The notes under the pieces were generated by a model. That model ran no database searches. It was given only the letters and a program-made list of their open reading frames with translations, and was not told the DNA's origin. 64,000 nucleotides of DNA, from the NCBI GenBank assembly GCA_009761415.1, contig QUOL01000001.1, forward strand, positions 992,001 through 1,056,000, given 5' to 3'. The translations under genes were made by a program, and so were the position numbers. Origin of the DNA: Sarcomyxa edulis (lineage: Eukaryota > Basidiomycota > Agaricomycetes > Agaricales > Mycenaceae). Of the stretch, positions 22,755 to 35,221 are shown in pieces. Position 1 is the first letter of the stretch, and every line of letters begins with the position of its first letter.

Positions 22755-25700
22755 ATGGCCTCTTCATCTTTCCAGTCAATAGATCTCTCTCCAGAACCAG
22801 ATCTCCATCCTTTGTACCCAACGCCAGCCAGCATTTCCGTCTTACTCTCCTCGCACTCTGGCCTTGCACCATCACAGAGAGCGGAATTGGTAACACACTG
22901 CATCAATAGAGCCTGCGTATTCGGAGACTTGCAGGTTATACAATATCTACTTTCAGATCATCAGACGCACGCATATCTAGACCTTGGTATTCGAGATGAA
23001 GATGGGATAGGGCTCGTCAGTCTTGCTATTCAGGGGTTTGGTGCAGAATCTGATAGGGACGTGGAGAGGGAAGAGTGTGTGAGGCTACTCATTGCTCAAG
23101 GGGCTGATCTGAGCGCTGATAATGGTGCGTTTCGTTGGGCATCACCAATGACACGTACTAACAAAATCTGTGTTTCTAGCTGGATGGACACCACTGCACC
23201 ACGCGGCCCTTCTTTCTCCTCCGACGTTGATATCGCATCTGATGACACATGGGTGTTCACCGTTTGCGGTCACTCGTTATAATTTGACAGCGTTAGACGT
23301 CGTCACAGCACATTCGATCTTGCCCGGTCGCGAGGATGTTGCATTACTATTAGAAGAAGCAATGAGAGGCGAAGGTTGGACAGGGGGACGCGTCGAAGAG
23401 AAACGAAGGTTACACGAAGAAAAAGAGAAACGGAAAGAACGACAGAGAGATGTCAGAGACGATGTAGGAAGGGTTCTGGATGTCCATCCCCAATGGTGGG
23501 GCTCTGATTCCGATTCTACATTCACTGACTCGGATGAAGAGGAAGACGATGCCGATGACGATAAAGACGAGAATATTTATGTGAGTCTTTCTTACTTTCG
23601 ATCATTCAAACGAGTCTCAATATATTGAGCAGACTCCTCCGACGGACTACTCAAATATGCTCGTGTTTTCCCCTCCGTTACTTCCTCAAATATTCGACTC
23701 CCTTATCACCAATTTTCAACCGTCCTTGAGAAACTCTACACCTGCAAATACTCTGTATATGTTGGCACGTTTCGCTTTGCATGCCTGTGACCATACATGG
23801 CTGGAGGACCTCATAGTCGGCGCCACAGATGCAATTGAAGAAACCTTCTTTGTACTATGGTTATCTTCTCCTCTTCGTTGCAGTGAGCTAACTAGTGACC
23901 TTTCGTCAGAATCGAGCGGAAGACGTGACTTGTCTGGTCTTTTGGTTGTACAACACTACGTTATGGCTTCATCTCCTACAATGCGATAATTCGATCAACG
24001 AAGCCTGTGAGGTATTAGGTTCTTTTGAACTCATTGAAGAAGTTATAAATTCGGTCTTTGGTACGTAAACAACCTATGTCATCATGTTTGGGCAGTCCTA
24101 ACGCATAGATTTCTCAAAGTTTTCATCATTCGTTTCGCGGAGCGACGAATAGATTCACTTCTAGATTCTACTATCCTGGAATACTTCCCATCTGAGCTCG
24201 CGGCCGTTCAATTCGAATCCGAATGGTCTTTTTTGCGACCATTTAGCAAGAAGAAAGCAACCTCCGGCACCTCACCGGGGTCGCATACGTCTCCTTTGAA
24301 GGGCTCATTACCGGCGCCACCGCTCAGCCCAAAGGCTCTCCCATCCCCACCACCTTTCAACCACACGGCATCAGGTCCAAAGCCTTTCTCGTCACTCAGA
24401 CAAACATTCGCTCGTTCGCGTCCCTCTGCTGGAAACATTTCTTTACTCGCAGATACACCTGTTGGGCCCTCTCCGTCAGACCTGACATCATTCTTGACTG
24501 CACTACATACCTTACTAACGCTCGCGGAAATAAACCCTGCATTAACGACCCAATTGTGGTCTCAAGTGATGTATTGGACGTCTTGTAAGCGCATCATACG
24601 CTCTATTCAGTTGATCTGATTCGTCAACTCTTTATTACCAGGCGAGATATTCAATCGCATAATCACTCGGAAGAAATACTTATGCCGGTAAATCTCAACC
24701 TTTTGCGCATGCAACTAACATCGATTAACATATTCTTCAGGTCAAGAGCCTGCCAAATTGGCATGAATCTGAGTGTGCTGGAAGATTGGGTTGTGCAAAT
24801 GGGCTTGCCTCGAGGTGTCCAATCGCATTTCACTCCCGTGAGAGATCTCTTGAACTGGCTTCAGGTATGTCCCTTCATACTTGTCGATGATGTGAAAAAC
24901 AATGACGTCGTTCCTTCAGTGTCTTTCGTCCATAACGGAGTTCTCGGATCTCGTGGCTACTATACAGAGCATGAAGAGTATCAACCCTCTGCAGGTTAGT
25001 GCCTTGTCTACGTTTGTAGGGAAATGCCAAAGTCAAAATGACATTGTCCTTCAGATGCGCCGAGCTGTTCGTGATTACAAGTACGAGGTCGAGGAAGGCA
25101 AAATGACCGAGGAATGCATACAATATCTGACTCAGTTACAAAAAGACTGGGAACGGCACCGCGTCAAACTCGGTGTCGAAGCCCTCAAAAAAGAGGTCAT
25201 ACATAATTCACCATCTTGTTTCAACGCGATACTGATGCTCAGTATGCAGATCGGAGAGCGGGGACGAGATAGATCGAGCAGCGTCTCATCTTCTATAAAC
25301 GGCTCACACAGTGGCGGCGGACCCGTAGCTTCCATTTCACCCTCATCTTCTTCGGAATCGACTGCTCAACAGAGTATTGACATGCTGTTCGAAACAAGCG
25401 AAGAAAAACTGGCCTGGGAACCGGTCAAGCCTCCACAAGTACTGGGAGAGTTGCTCGATTCAAGATACATGCTGCCTCTGATATTCCCATCGGATCCCCG
25501 TATGCTTGGGGCTCTTCCAGGGAAAATGTTATACATGGATGACGAGAAGCTGGAAAGAAGGAAGAGTGCTACACCATCTGTAGGCTCTAGCAGTGCCAGT
25601 TACATCAGTCGAGGCTCTATGACATGGCGTTCGAGGGATCGAAAGATACGTGAAGTGGGGATCAGCACGCTGCAATGGGTTGATGGGATCAGATCCGCTT

Positions 25701-25894
25701 CTCGATGGGGAAGGCCGTCTCAAGACGTGGACGACGACGAGAGCGAGGAAGAAGATCATCATCCACCATCTTACTCGTCTGACGATCCAAACCACTATGA
25801 AGAACTCAGAATTGATACGCGCATTACACCTCTCACACGGAAGCCGTCTACTCGAGGCAAGAAACAGAGTCTAGGAGAAACTACACCGATATAG
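22755..25894 (+). CDS. Ankyrin-repeat and DIL (dilute) domain protein
   Basis: About ten exons encode roughly 880 residues. The N-terminus has ankyrin-like repeats (CVFGDLQVIQYLLSDH, ECVRLLIAQGADLSADN, then AGWTPLHHAALLSPPT restored across an intron). A charged helix (RRLHEEKEKRKERQRDVRDD) and an acidic run (DSDEEEDDADDDKDENIY) follow. The DIL domain spans the middle, with TLYMLARFALHACD, YCRSRACQIGMNLSVLEDWV-like sequence, GLPRGVQSHFTPVRDLLNWL and RRAVRDYKYEVEEGKMTEEC. The C-terminus is Ser-rich. In class V myosins the DIL domain is the cargo-binding globular tail. Here there is no motor, so a cargo-tail-like adaptor role is an inference. Fungi have similar ankyrin-DIL proteins of unknown function. 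Confidence 0.85.
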
Positions 25895-26214
25895 ATCGAC
25901 CACACCATCATTAATACCTCACTCGTGCATCGTGCATCATCCCATCCCATCCCAATCTGTATACCTGCATACCCGGACGTTTGCATCTAAATTTATTTGC
26001 TCTGTGCTTGTTATTCCAGAAATGATAAGCGGGTTTTGTGTGTGTACGTATATTGACCGACGCCCTCGGCACCTGACCGCGGTCATGCATTGTCATTTGA
26101 CTCCGCGAACTCCCATCAACTCTAGATCTGAACGCTAAATCGTACTGATCTACTTGTCTACTGAACTCCCCTTCCAGATTTTAGCACCTGAAATATCAAC
26201 GATAGCATCTCAGA
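25895..26214 (+). other. Intergenic region between tandem plus-strand genes
   Basis: 320 bp with no supportable gene. A short run (catcccatcccatccca) is a simple repeat. The region presumably holds the ankyrin-DIL terminator and the next promoter. Confidence 0.5.
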
Positions 26215-28231
26215 ATGCTCATATTTCCAAATGCTGTATCGTCCGTCAGCCAACCACCAACGTTGTTGATGTTACTTCCTGACCTTCGCAAAGGGTGGTG
26301 TGAACAGGCAAGTAATATCTTCGAAAATCGATGGAGATTTATGTCTGACACCTAGTCAGTTTTCTCAAGAAGGATACAATGTTATTCAAGTCAACTACGA
26401 TCCGCTAAATCCCGAAACGTCCTTATCGTTCGAAGCCTCTATCAAAGAGGCAGAGAAGGAGATCTTCAAGCTTGGAGCCGAAGGATGGGCTTTGATCACG
26501 TACAATCTCCTCTCCAAGGATGCCAGGGCATTGAACTCCCTCTTGGCTCTCTCTATGGCCGAGCTCAAAGCTGGCGTTCATTTTTGCCCACAATGTCAGA
26601 CAGGAAAAAGTTTCCTTATCAAGGACGTAGATGGCAAGCATGTACCGTGAGGTGGCTCTTTGTCTCTAGCAAGGATACACAGACTCATGACGGCCCATCT
26701 AGATCAACATTCCATCTGGCAAGCTCTCAGGAGGCGTTACACGCGTCCCTCATATCACAGGCCGACCCCTCCACTTTTGACTATCCTTTGCCTACTTCGG
26801 CGTATCATCCTATCACCATCTACACTTATCCTCTGGTTCCCATCTCTCCGGCATTCCCGTTCCTAACGAATGCTCCCGTTGAGCTTGTAGCAGGTCAAGC
26901 ATATCCAACCGTGGAACCTCATATACGTTCCGCAACAAATTTATCGCACACCCGCACATTGGAGTTGTTGAAACGACAGCTCGGGCCCCACTTTGACCTC
27001 GAAAAGTTATGGGAGCGACATACATACTATGTATGTCCCAGCACGCTCCTTTGACTGATATTCTAATTAGTCTTTCTATTTTCAGGAATTCGTCGAAAGA
27101 AATGCACCGAGTTTGTCATTCCTGTTCCGATCCCTCTACTCTGAAAGTCGTTGATCTAGGAATCTCTTAGAGACCATGTCAACCATGGTATGTCGTACTG
27201 ACGTGTTACTCGTGAAATCGTATATCCATGGTATCTTACAGGTTGCCGTTCCCTACGTCAATCACATCGCGACAATGACTGGTGGCATCGGATTTGACGA
27301 TCTATCACGGTTCTACAAGGTCAGCAGATCCTGTCCTTACGGACTGTACTCATACTTTTCTTCTCTTGTAACTCTAGTATCATTTTACTGGCGAAGATGT
27401 CCGTATGCGTATCGCTGACTTTCGTCAAGAGTAGTCTGAGCATGTCTGTTGCAGGTAACCCCTCCGGACAGTGAAATGATCACTATATCCAGGACAGGTG
27501 CGTATATCATCTCCACGGCGCGCTATAAAGTACAAGTAAATATTCCCTCCCAGTGGGCGCGGACAGGATAATTGATGAAATGATATTCAAATTCACTCAT
27601 ACCACGGCAAGTACCTTGTGGTTCTCTCGTTCTCTTGAATACGGTCACCGATTAATATATATGTTCACAGGAAATACAATAGTGCGTAGCTTACTTATAA
27701 AGCTGATCTTATTCGAAGACCTGTCCATCGTGCAGCTTTCTCCCCGGAATCGCGCCAACTGGTAAGAAAGTCGAATTAGCTCTGGTAGGAATTGTGGCGT
27801 TTAGAGGCGACAAACGTGAGTTTGACGTGTTCATTCGAATCCTCGGAAATGCTCATCAACTCTTGACAGTGTTCTTCGAGTGAGTAATTCTTGAAGCTCA
27901 TTTCCTCATCACAATGACATACATCCCTTTCTTCCAAGACACCTGTAAGCATTTCCTGTTATCCGTATCTATCTCGAGGAAGTAACATCATCGTAACAGA
28001 TATTGGGACCAAGCTTCGGCGCTCGTGCAGGTACGCAATCTATTGCTACAACTCAAATCTAGACATAGGCACGTTAAAATGCGAACGTGATTTCAGCTCG
28101 GACTTCTTGATCCTTCGAAGCTCCCAGTCGCTGGATTCGAAGTGGCAAGGAAAGTCCTCGATCCGTTCGGATTGCCGAGCAACACGCTGCTTGCGAGGTG
28201 GAAGGAGAGCGAAGGTCTTAGCATCGATTGA
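26215..28231 (+). CDS. SnoaL-like (NTF2-fold) protein with degenerate dienelactone-hydrolase-like N-terminus
   Basis: About ten exons, roughly 380 residues. The N-terminal half resembles a dienelactone hydrolase: PTLLMLLPDLRKG, SQEGYNVIQVNYDP and GWALITYNL. The usual nucleophile motif GxCxGG is not seen. The half ends with HPITIYTYPLVPISPAFPFL. The C-terminal half is the SnoaL-like domain: FDLEKLWERHTYYEFVERNA, TMSTMVAVPYVNHIATMTGG, FYKYHFTGED, SRTVGADRIIDEMIFKFTHT, LFFEHLYWDQASALVQLGLL and DPSKLPVAGFEVARKVLDPF. Introns at 27111 and 27190 are needed to recover NAPKTMSTM. SnoaL-fold proteins bind small hydrophobic ligands, and some are enzymes. The activity here is unknown. The first-exon start (26215) and first donor are less certain than the rest. 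Confidence 0.72.
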
Positions 28232-28540
28232 CCGGTATTTTTTTGCTAGAAATATATTGTGCTTCAGACCTCTGTGCAACGAAGTTGAGCTACCAAGAAC
28301 TTGAAGAAGCCATGTACAGCCTGCGAGTGAGTGCAACCGCAATTCATCAGCGGGCGGTGAGATAGAACTGCGGTTACGCCAACCCGCACCACGGTGGATC
28401 GGTCCTTGGCGCAAGCGAGCACTGCCGCTGCGGGCGTTGGTCTTCAAAAAAGCCTCAAGTTTTGTACCACGTTCTCTTTCTTCTACTTTTACTTTTCCTT
28501 CACGATCTTCTACACTTTACGCCGGCTCAGTTCCTGAATC
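28232..28540 (+). other. Intergenic region before the rhomboid gene
   Basis: 309 bp. The last 100 bp are pyrimidine-rich on the plus strand (ttctctttcttctactttta), typical of a fungal promoter or leader. The longer minus-strand frame across it shows no motif. Nothing else was seen. Confidence 0.5.
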
Positions 28541-30850
28541 ATGATAATCCCGGATCCAGTAGCGCCCCAGGAAACTCACGGAAACACTGTTCACTTTGGG
28601 GATGATGTATCTTTGGCTCGGCGGGAAAGCTACCCGGGTGGAAAAGCCCCGACATACACTACACCACCTGAAGATGATGCCTTTGATCCTCATACTGTTC
28701 AGGAAAAGTCTTTGAGCAACAGAAACAGTGCCGCACTTGACTCCACATACCCAAATCAGAACCGACTCACGTATATCGACCAAGATGATACCAGTTATTA
28801 CCCGGGCGGTCGGACAGGCAAGAGCTTGTATGGTCAGAATGAAGACTCGGACGCGTCCTTGGTACACAATGCCTCTAAAGTCGGTCGGACAGGAAATTAC
28901 CAAGATTTAGGTACAATACCCATCCTTGCTTCAGTATACTGATGCTGACACTAACCTGCCTCATATTATAGAGTACGCAGACACCCACGAAGATCCTTTT
29001 GCAGCTGATCGCGCAAAACCTATTGCGGAGAAGGCTTCGCCTTTCGCGAGGCTAATGGGAGGGGGTGGAAGATATCCTCTAGAGCAGCGAATCGAGAACA
29101 AGAAGCGAGGGATAGGAAGGCAAAGACACGCGTTTGTTGGTGCGTTGTTCTGCGGTCGTGTTATCTATCGGGTGAATCTAACGTCAACGTACAGTATGGA
29201 TTCTAGCCCTTACAATGGTGGGGGTGTTCATCAACGAGCTAGTAGTAAATGACAAGCAGCAAGGGTCGCCTGTATCCTTCAAGGTGCGTACTGATTCTGT
29301 CTACCAAAATATCATTCTCATCTGCTTACAGCCAGTCATAAATTACATGCTCGGTCCTGCGTCGAGTGTTCTCATTGATGTTGGAGCCCGATTCCCCCCT
29401 TGTATGAAATTTGTAACCGACGTCCCTCCAACTACACTCATCGGATGCAAGTCGCTGTCTAACTTATGGATGACTGATTCCTGACTTATATATACACCAC
29501 AGGCATGAATAACACCGCAAATCCTGTGACAGAGATTTGCACAGTGGCAGACATATGCGGCTTTGGCGGTATGTTTTACCTCCTCAATCTTCCTTATCAA
29601 ATTGTCCTTCATGCATAACGTGTCTTGCAGGAATTAAGGGCGACACACCAAATCAATGGTTCCGGTTGGTACCTCTCCACGTTCATAAGGCATAATCTTG
29701 AATCGTTTGCTTTAGGTTCATCACGCCTATATTTTTGCATGCAGGGTTTATCCACATACTTCTGAATATGCTTGCTCAACTCACTGTCTCTGCACAAGTA
29801 AGTCTCTCGCGAAGAGATAACTTCCTTTACCTGTACTAACATTGAATCTTCCGCAGATTGAGCGAGAAATGGGTTCAGCCGGCTTCTTCATCCTTTACTT
29901 TGCCGCTGGTATATTCGGGTACGCTTCACAGATGTTATTCTTGTTCCATTTGCATTGTGTTGACCTTTTCATCATAGTAATGTGCTAGGGGGAAACTTCG
30001 CACTCGTGGGTGTCCCCTCAGTAGGCGCCAGTGGCGCAATCTTTGGCACAGTTGCAGTGAGCCCAAGTTCTATCGACCTCCATCCTGTCTTTATTCTGAC
30101 GAATGCATGTGCAGGTGACCTGGGTGGACCTGCTTGCTCATTGGCAATATCAATACCGACCTGTCCGAAAGGTAACGCACTTCCAGAAAATCGACGCATG
30201 TACTTTCGTTCGATACTTAACGATCTGCACATAGCTTATCTTCATGACCGTTGAACTGATCATTGGTGTCGCAGTTGGATACATACCATGTGCGTGGATA
30301 TCTCCCTGCTCGACCCATGTATAGCTGAATCTTGCTCCACACAGACGTCGACAATTTCGGTATGCTCTGCTCTTCGACGTTGCTTGTTACAGACCCACTA
30401 ACCTTTCGACAGCGCATCTCGGTGGATTCCTGATGGGTTTGTTGGTTGGAACGACCCTTTATCCCGTTATCAGGTGAGTTTCGTTCATCTTCCTCCTCCT
30501 GTACTTAGCTCAATCTGCTTTGTTTTCTCTCTCAGCCCTACGAAACGGCATAGGCTTATCATGTGGACTTTCCGAATAATCGCGCTCCCGCTCGCAATCA
30601 TCTTGTTTGTAGTTCTGATACGAAACTTTTACACGTCTGATCCTTATGCTGGTGTGTTCTTCTGGATTCTTGAGACTGTAATATAGACTGAACATCTCTG
30701 ACTAGCGTGCTCTGGATGCCGATACCTTTCGTGTTGGCCCACTTCCGCTAACGATCATTGCAAAGGCACTGGTAAGGAGACCGCCAGAATACTCCTCTTG
30801 CTTCCTCTGATTTATTTCATGCAGGTCTCACAACGTCGAGCAGCAGTTGA
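28541..30850 (+). CDS. Rhomboid-family intramembrane serine protease
   Basis: About thirteen short exons, roughly 500 residues. A cytosolic N-terminal region of about 190 residues (Tyr/Gly/Asp-rich) ends with RIENKKRGIGRQRHAFV before the first membrane helix (VGVFINELVV). A Cys-containing lumenal loop follows. Catalytic and core rhomboid motifs are present: FLHAGFIHILLNMLAQ, the serine motif VPSVGASGAIFGTVAVTW, and the histidine motif NFAHLGGFLMGLLVG. A last helix (RIIALPLAIILFVVLIRNFY) is followed by ACSGCRYLSCWPTSANDHC and a short tail to the stop at 30848-30850. With both Ser and His kept, an active protease is expected. The long N-terminal tail and Cys-rich end are seen in fungal secretory-pathway rhomboids. 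Its substrate is unknown. Confidence 0.92.
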
Positions 30851-31328
30851 ACGCTCCACACCCCTTCTATGTCCTCATTGTCCTGTACCAAATAACCACC
30901 CTCACCCATGAACCCATACTCATCTCTTAGGACTGTTCACTAGTATCAAAATGTATTTACCATGTTTTACTCGGACAATTCACCTACGTACCATCTAGCC
31001 ACAGGCTTACAATGACGAACTTTTGATTCGTGAATCGCTGATCTTCTGAAAGATTTCCCCATATAAATTGAGTGATACACGTGAGGAAGACGTCCGACGC
31101 GAATCTTCGACTCCGAGGCACCGACTGGCCTTGCAGCTTGCAGACTTGGGCAACTTCCACGTTCATCGTATTCTCGTCTCAAACTCCCTGGAACTTGCCT
31201 CTCCATCTATATCTATTTACTTTCTCGAAGGAAGGCCCGGATCTACAAGACTCGATATATAAACAGGGAGACCATAGTAATTGCTTGCGGCCGCGGGACC
31301 TGGCACCCCCTCGACATTACACCTCAAT
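30851..31328 (+). other. Intergenic region between rhomboid and CAS1-type gene
   Basis: About 480 bp with no supportable gene on either strand. It contains a NotI-type GCGGCCGC site at about 31288, which is incidental. Confidence 0.5.
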
Positions 31329-34234
31329 ATGCCGCCCTCTAAACGACTTGCATTCTCTCTAAATCCTCTATGGCCACATTATTTGGGAGTAGCTGCTACA
31401 ATTCTAGGAATCGTGACAGGCCTCACGCGATTCGTTTTTCTCGGCGAGTAATGCTTCCAGTGACTTGTATGCATGGTCGCTAATGGATTCCTTCACCTAC
31501 GCAGATCGTTCCGACCCTCTTCATTGTGATGCACTTGTTAATAGTGGAAGTTGGCTTGATTCTGCTCAACGTAATTGGCAACCAGATGGTGAGTTTCTTC
31601 GTTTCTTGCTCTTTTTACGCCTTCTCATACTATGGCCTACAGGTTGTATGCTGCATAACTATACCCCCGGGGATGGCTCTACATGCCTTACCTCTCGACG
31701 TGTGATATTCATTGGGGATTCTATAACACGGAAACTTTTCTTTCAGTTTGCCCATATCCTAGATCCGTCGCTTCCAACCACTCCTCCAGACGACGAGCAC
31801 AAACATTCGGACCATACATTACATTCCAAAGCAGCAACACAGCTCTCTTTTTACTGGGACCCGTTTCTCAATAGCTCGAACACCCGCACCACTATCATGT
31901 CCGTGAATACTGACAACGGTATCAGCAATGGCTACGCCACGCGTAGACCAGCCCTGCTTGTTTTAGGCTCGGGGCTCTGGTACCTGCGGTATGCAGATTC
32001 TTCGGGGGGCCTTTCTGCTTGGGAGCACATTATGGAAACCACATTAGAAAGCATCTCACGGGGTCGGTCAAAACCTGCTGACGAAGTCGTTATACTACCC
32101 GTCGAAGACGTTGTCTTATCCAAACTATCCCCCGAGCGGGCAAAATCAATGCGCGCATCCGATATCGATGCCATGAACTCGGACTTGTTCCATCGTGTAC
32201 ATCCTTGGTCAGGCGATTATTTCCACTTCCTTTCTGACCCGTCGCCGCCCATCCCAGTATCGTTGCCACTGGTGTTCAATAGTATGCTCGATCCCTCGCG
32301 GACCGAGGATGGGTTACACTACTCTGACGAGATTGTAAAACTTCAAGCCAACATTCTTCTCAACTTGCGTTGTAATGATGTGCTGCCAAAACGTTTCCCC
32401 CTGGACAAAACTTGCTGTCGAAGGTACCCGTGGCCTTCGGCTTTACAGCTGTTGATACTTGGTTTCGTTATACTGTGGGGTCCATATACTTGGTTTCTCG
32501 CGTATCGTCAAGGTCAGTCTATTTGATCTTCTACACAAAGCTTCTCTGACAGTATCATACAGGGCAAAGAAACAACGGTGCCCCATTGATCCAGGCTGAA
32601 CAACTACCCGCCCTGATATTCAGTGCGGCTATTGCCCTCATCTATGCAGCAGATCGAACAGGGTTTTGGCTAAAGGAGCAAAAACAGTTCAATTCCTGGA
32701 CTTTTGCGTTCCTTTCTCTTGTATTTCTTGCAGTAGGCCTGGGCACCGTCAGGCGCTCAGATAACGATCTAGGATTCCTGAATAGGGATCAAACAGATGA
32801 ATGGAAAGGCTGGATGCAAAGTTTGTCTCTCTTGCATGATGACCCTTTGTCCCACAGCTGACGATAACGGTATATGTAGTTGCGATCCTCATTTATCATT
32901 ACCTTGGGGCGTCAAAGATCTCAGGGATATATAACCCCATCCGTGTTCTCGTTGCTGCATATCTGTTCATGACAGGCTATGGGCATACCACTTTCTATCT
33001 TCGAAAGGCTGACTTTGGGTTCTTACGGATAGCGCAAGTGAGCAAGCAATAGGTCACTATTTCGATCTTTCTCAACTGATCATTCCCTCAGGTCATGGTT
33101 CGACTCAACCTTTTCACCCTCCTGCTGGCGTATACTATGAACACGGACTATATCTCGTATTATTTTTCGCCTTTAGTCTCTTGGTGGTTCCTCGTTATAT
33201 ACGCCACCATGGCGGTCGGTTCTCGATACAACGAGCGCACCCCGTTCCTCATCTGCAAAATCTTATGTTCGGCCGTCATCATAACGTGGATAATGAACGA
33301 GGAGTGGCTTCTTGAAGCGCTATTCGATGTTCTCGCACAAGTGTGCGGAATCCACTGGTCCGCACGGGAATGGGGATTCCGCGTTACGCTGGACCTATGG
33401 ATCGTCTACTTTGGAATGTTCACATCCCTAGCCGTCATCAAGATCCGGGAACATAGAATAACGGACCATCCTCACTGGCCTCTAGCCGTGAAAGCATCCA
33501 TCGTTGCCTCGGGAGTGGTTTTGCTGTGGTTCTTCGGATTCGAACTCTTCCAAGAATCCAAATTCACATACAACCTCTGGCATCCTTACATCTCTTTCAT
33601 GCCCGTCTTGGCCTTCGTCGTGCTGCGAAATGCGAATGTCATCCTGCGTTCTGCGTCTTCCCGCGCGTTCGCTTTCGTCGGGGCGTGCAGTCTCGAAACG
33701 TTCATCATCCAGTATCACTACTGGCTTGCAGGGGACACGAAAGGCGTGCTACTTGTCATTCCTGGTACTCGATGGAGACCACTGAATTTCATTCTGACGA
33801 CTATCATGTTCATCTATCTCTCGCATCGCGTCGCACAAGCCACGGGAGAAGTCACGAAATGGATATGTGGAGTTGCGTCGCCGAAAACGTTGCCTTTACC
33901 AGTGACTACGACGGAGACGGCTATATCGTTGTCATCATCTGGACAGAGGGATGGTGATCAAGAAGCGATGATACCCATGATCTCGCCCAACCGCAACGAG
34001 AACGAAAACGAAAACGACCACAAGGACAGCGCTGTGCCAGAGTCTGATGTGCCAGGCCGGCGACGATGGGTGGATCGTCTCGCAGACGGATCTGATGAAC
34101 GCCCACAAACACCCACGACGCCTGGGTTTAGAGTGTGGTATGGGGAGACGGAGTGGAATCCTGGCGTAAAGACGAAGTTGGGACTAGGACTCGCAGCGAT
34201 GTGGGTGGTGAACATAATGTGGTCATACCATTAG
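31329..34234 (+). CDS. CAS1: Cas1p-type polysaccharide O-acetyltransferase (CASD1 family)
   Basis: About seven exons, roughly 850 residues. [20 protein letters not shown] precedes a signal-anchor helix. The lumenal GDSL/SGNH-like domain has the nucleophile block [32 protein letters not shown] and the Asp-His block [20 protein letters not shown]. About twelve membrane helices follow (e.g. [40 protein letters not shown]), along with [20 protein letters not shown]. The polar tail includes NENENEND and [20 protein letters not shown], and a final hydrophobic segment closes the protein. In Cryptococcus Cas1 is required for O-acetylation of capsule glucuronoxylomannan. Human CASD1 acetylates sialic acid using acetyl-CoA. 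In a non-capsulated basidiomycete a wall or secreted glycan acceptor is the likely inference. Confidence 0.92.
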
Positions 34235-35221
34235 CCTTAGAGGCACACTTAGACACTACTTATACGATTCGTGTAATTTGGGCTTCAGAATCACACATTC
34301 ATGTAGTCGAAAGACCATTATTTATTTAGGGTATACAGAATTTGCATGGGTATCGAGTACAAGGATGACACAAGAGAACAGGAAGATTGCGGAGAACACC
34401 TGGAAAATGGGAGAGATGAATCAGATGATGTTACAAAAACACGAAGATCCAACAGATAAAATGATCATATGGTTGAAGACATTGTATAGAGTGTGTTTTG
34501 TCGTCAGGACCACCGGGTACTCGGCTTTACACAAAAGAAATAATCATATCGATAGCAATGAGAGAAGACTAACCATTGAAGCAAGGATTGAAGACGACAG
34601 AAAGACCAGGAATCTGAAGATAGCAAACGATTGATCAGTTTCGTGGTCAAAAGAAGGCATGAAAGCGAAAGGGAGTCAGTATTAGCATGGAAAATCATCA
34701 ACGCTCGTCCTTTAGACGAGATCAGGGCTTGACTTCTATATTTGTCGATCATTCAGATACGAGAGGAAAATGAACTCACATTACAAGACGAAGGATGGCA
34801 TCTGCGAAAAGACAAATTTCATGTCAGTCGACAGTCGGGAAATCGCAGTGAAAAAGTCAGAAATTTGGGTATATGAATGACATTCATTAGCCCGAGAGCC
34901 TCGAAGTAGCGATTCGTTTGTCTCGTCACCCAAGCAAAATTGGAGATGAATAGCTTACCATGACGGGAGGACGAGGAAGAGAACGACAAAGAAAAAAAGA
35001 TGGCTAAATAAGGGGAGTTTAGGGCAGGCGCTCAATGGGACGCGTGCCAGTGGCTCGGCTGGGCGGCCACTTTCTTGCACTCACCTCCTTACGCTTGCAC
35101 ATACGTATACCTTGCTTTCCTTCTCTTTTCTTCTCAACAACAACATCCACTCTTGCTGCCACTGTTTTGCTCTTTTCCCTCTTCTTTCTCTCTCCTATTG
35201 TCATTGGTATCGCATCTGACC
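34235..35221. other. Long intergenic region with possible minus-strand spliced transcript
   Basis: Nearly 1 kb between CAS1 (+) and STS1 (+). The STS1 leader (about 35080-35221) is pyrimidine-rich. On the minus strand, a pyrimidine-rich leader ends in ATG followed by gtaagc (about 34960). Further donor/acceptor pairs with good consensus follow down to about 34310, with the last piece readable as VFSAIFLFSCVILVLDTH. No intron combination gives one frame from the ATG to that hydrophobic end, so no gene is called. See findings. Confidence 0.35.

Noticed and set aside
28046..28447. 133-codon minus-strand frame
   Set aside because: It is antisense to the last exons of the SnoaL gene and has no motif or codon pattern of its own.
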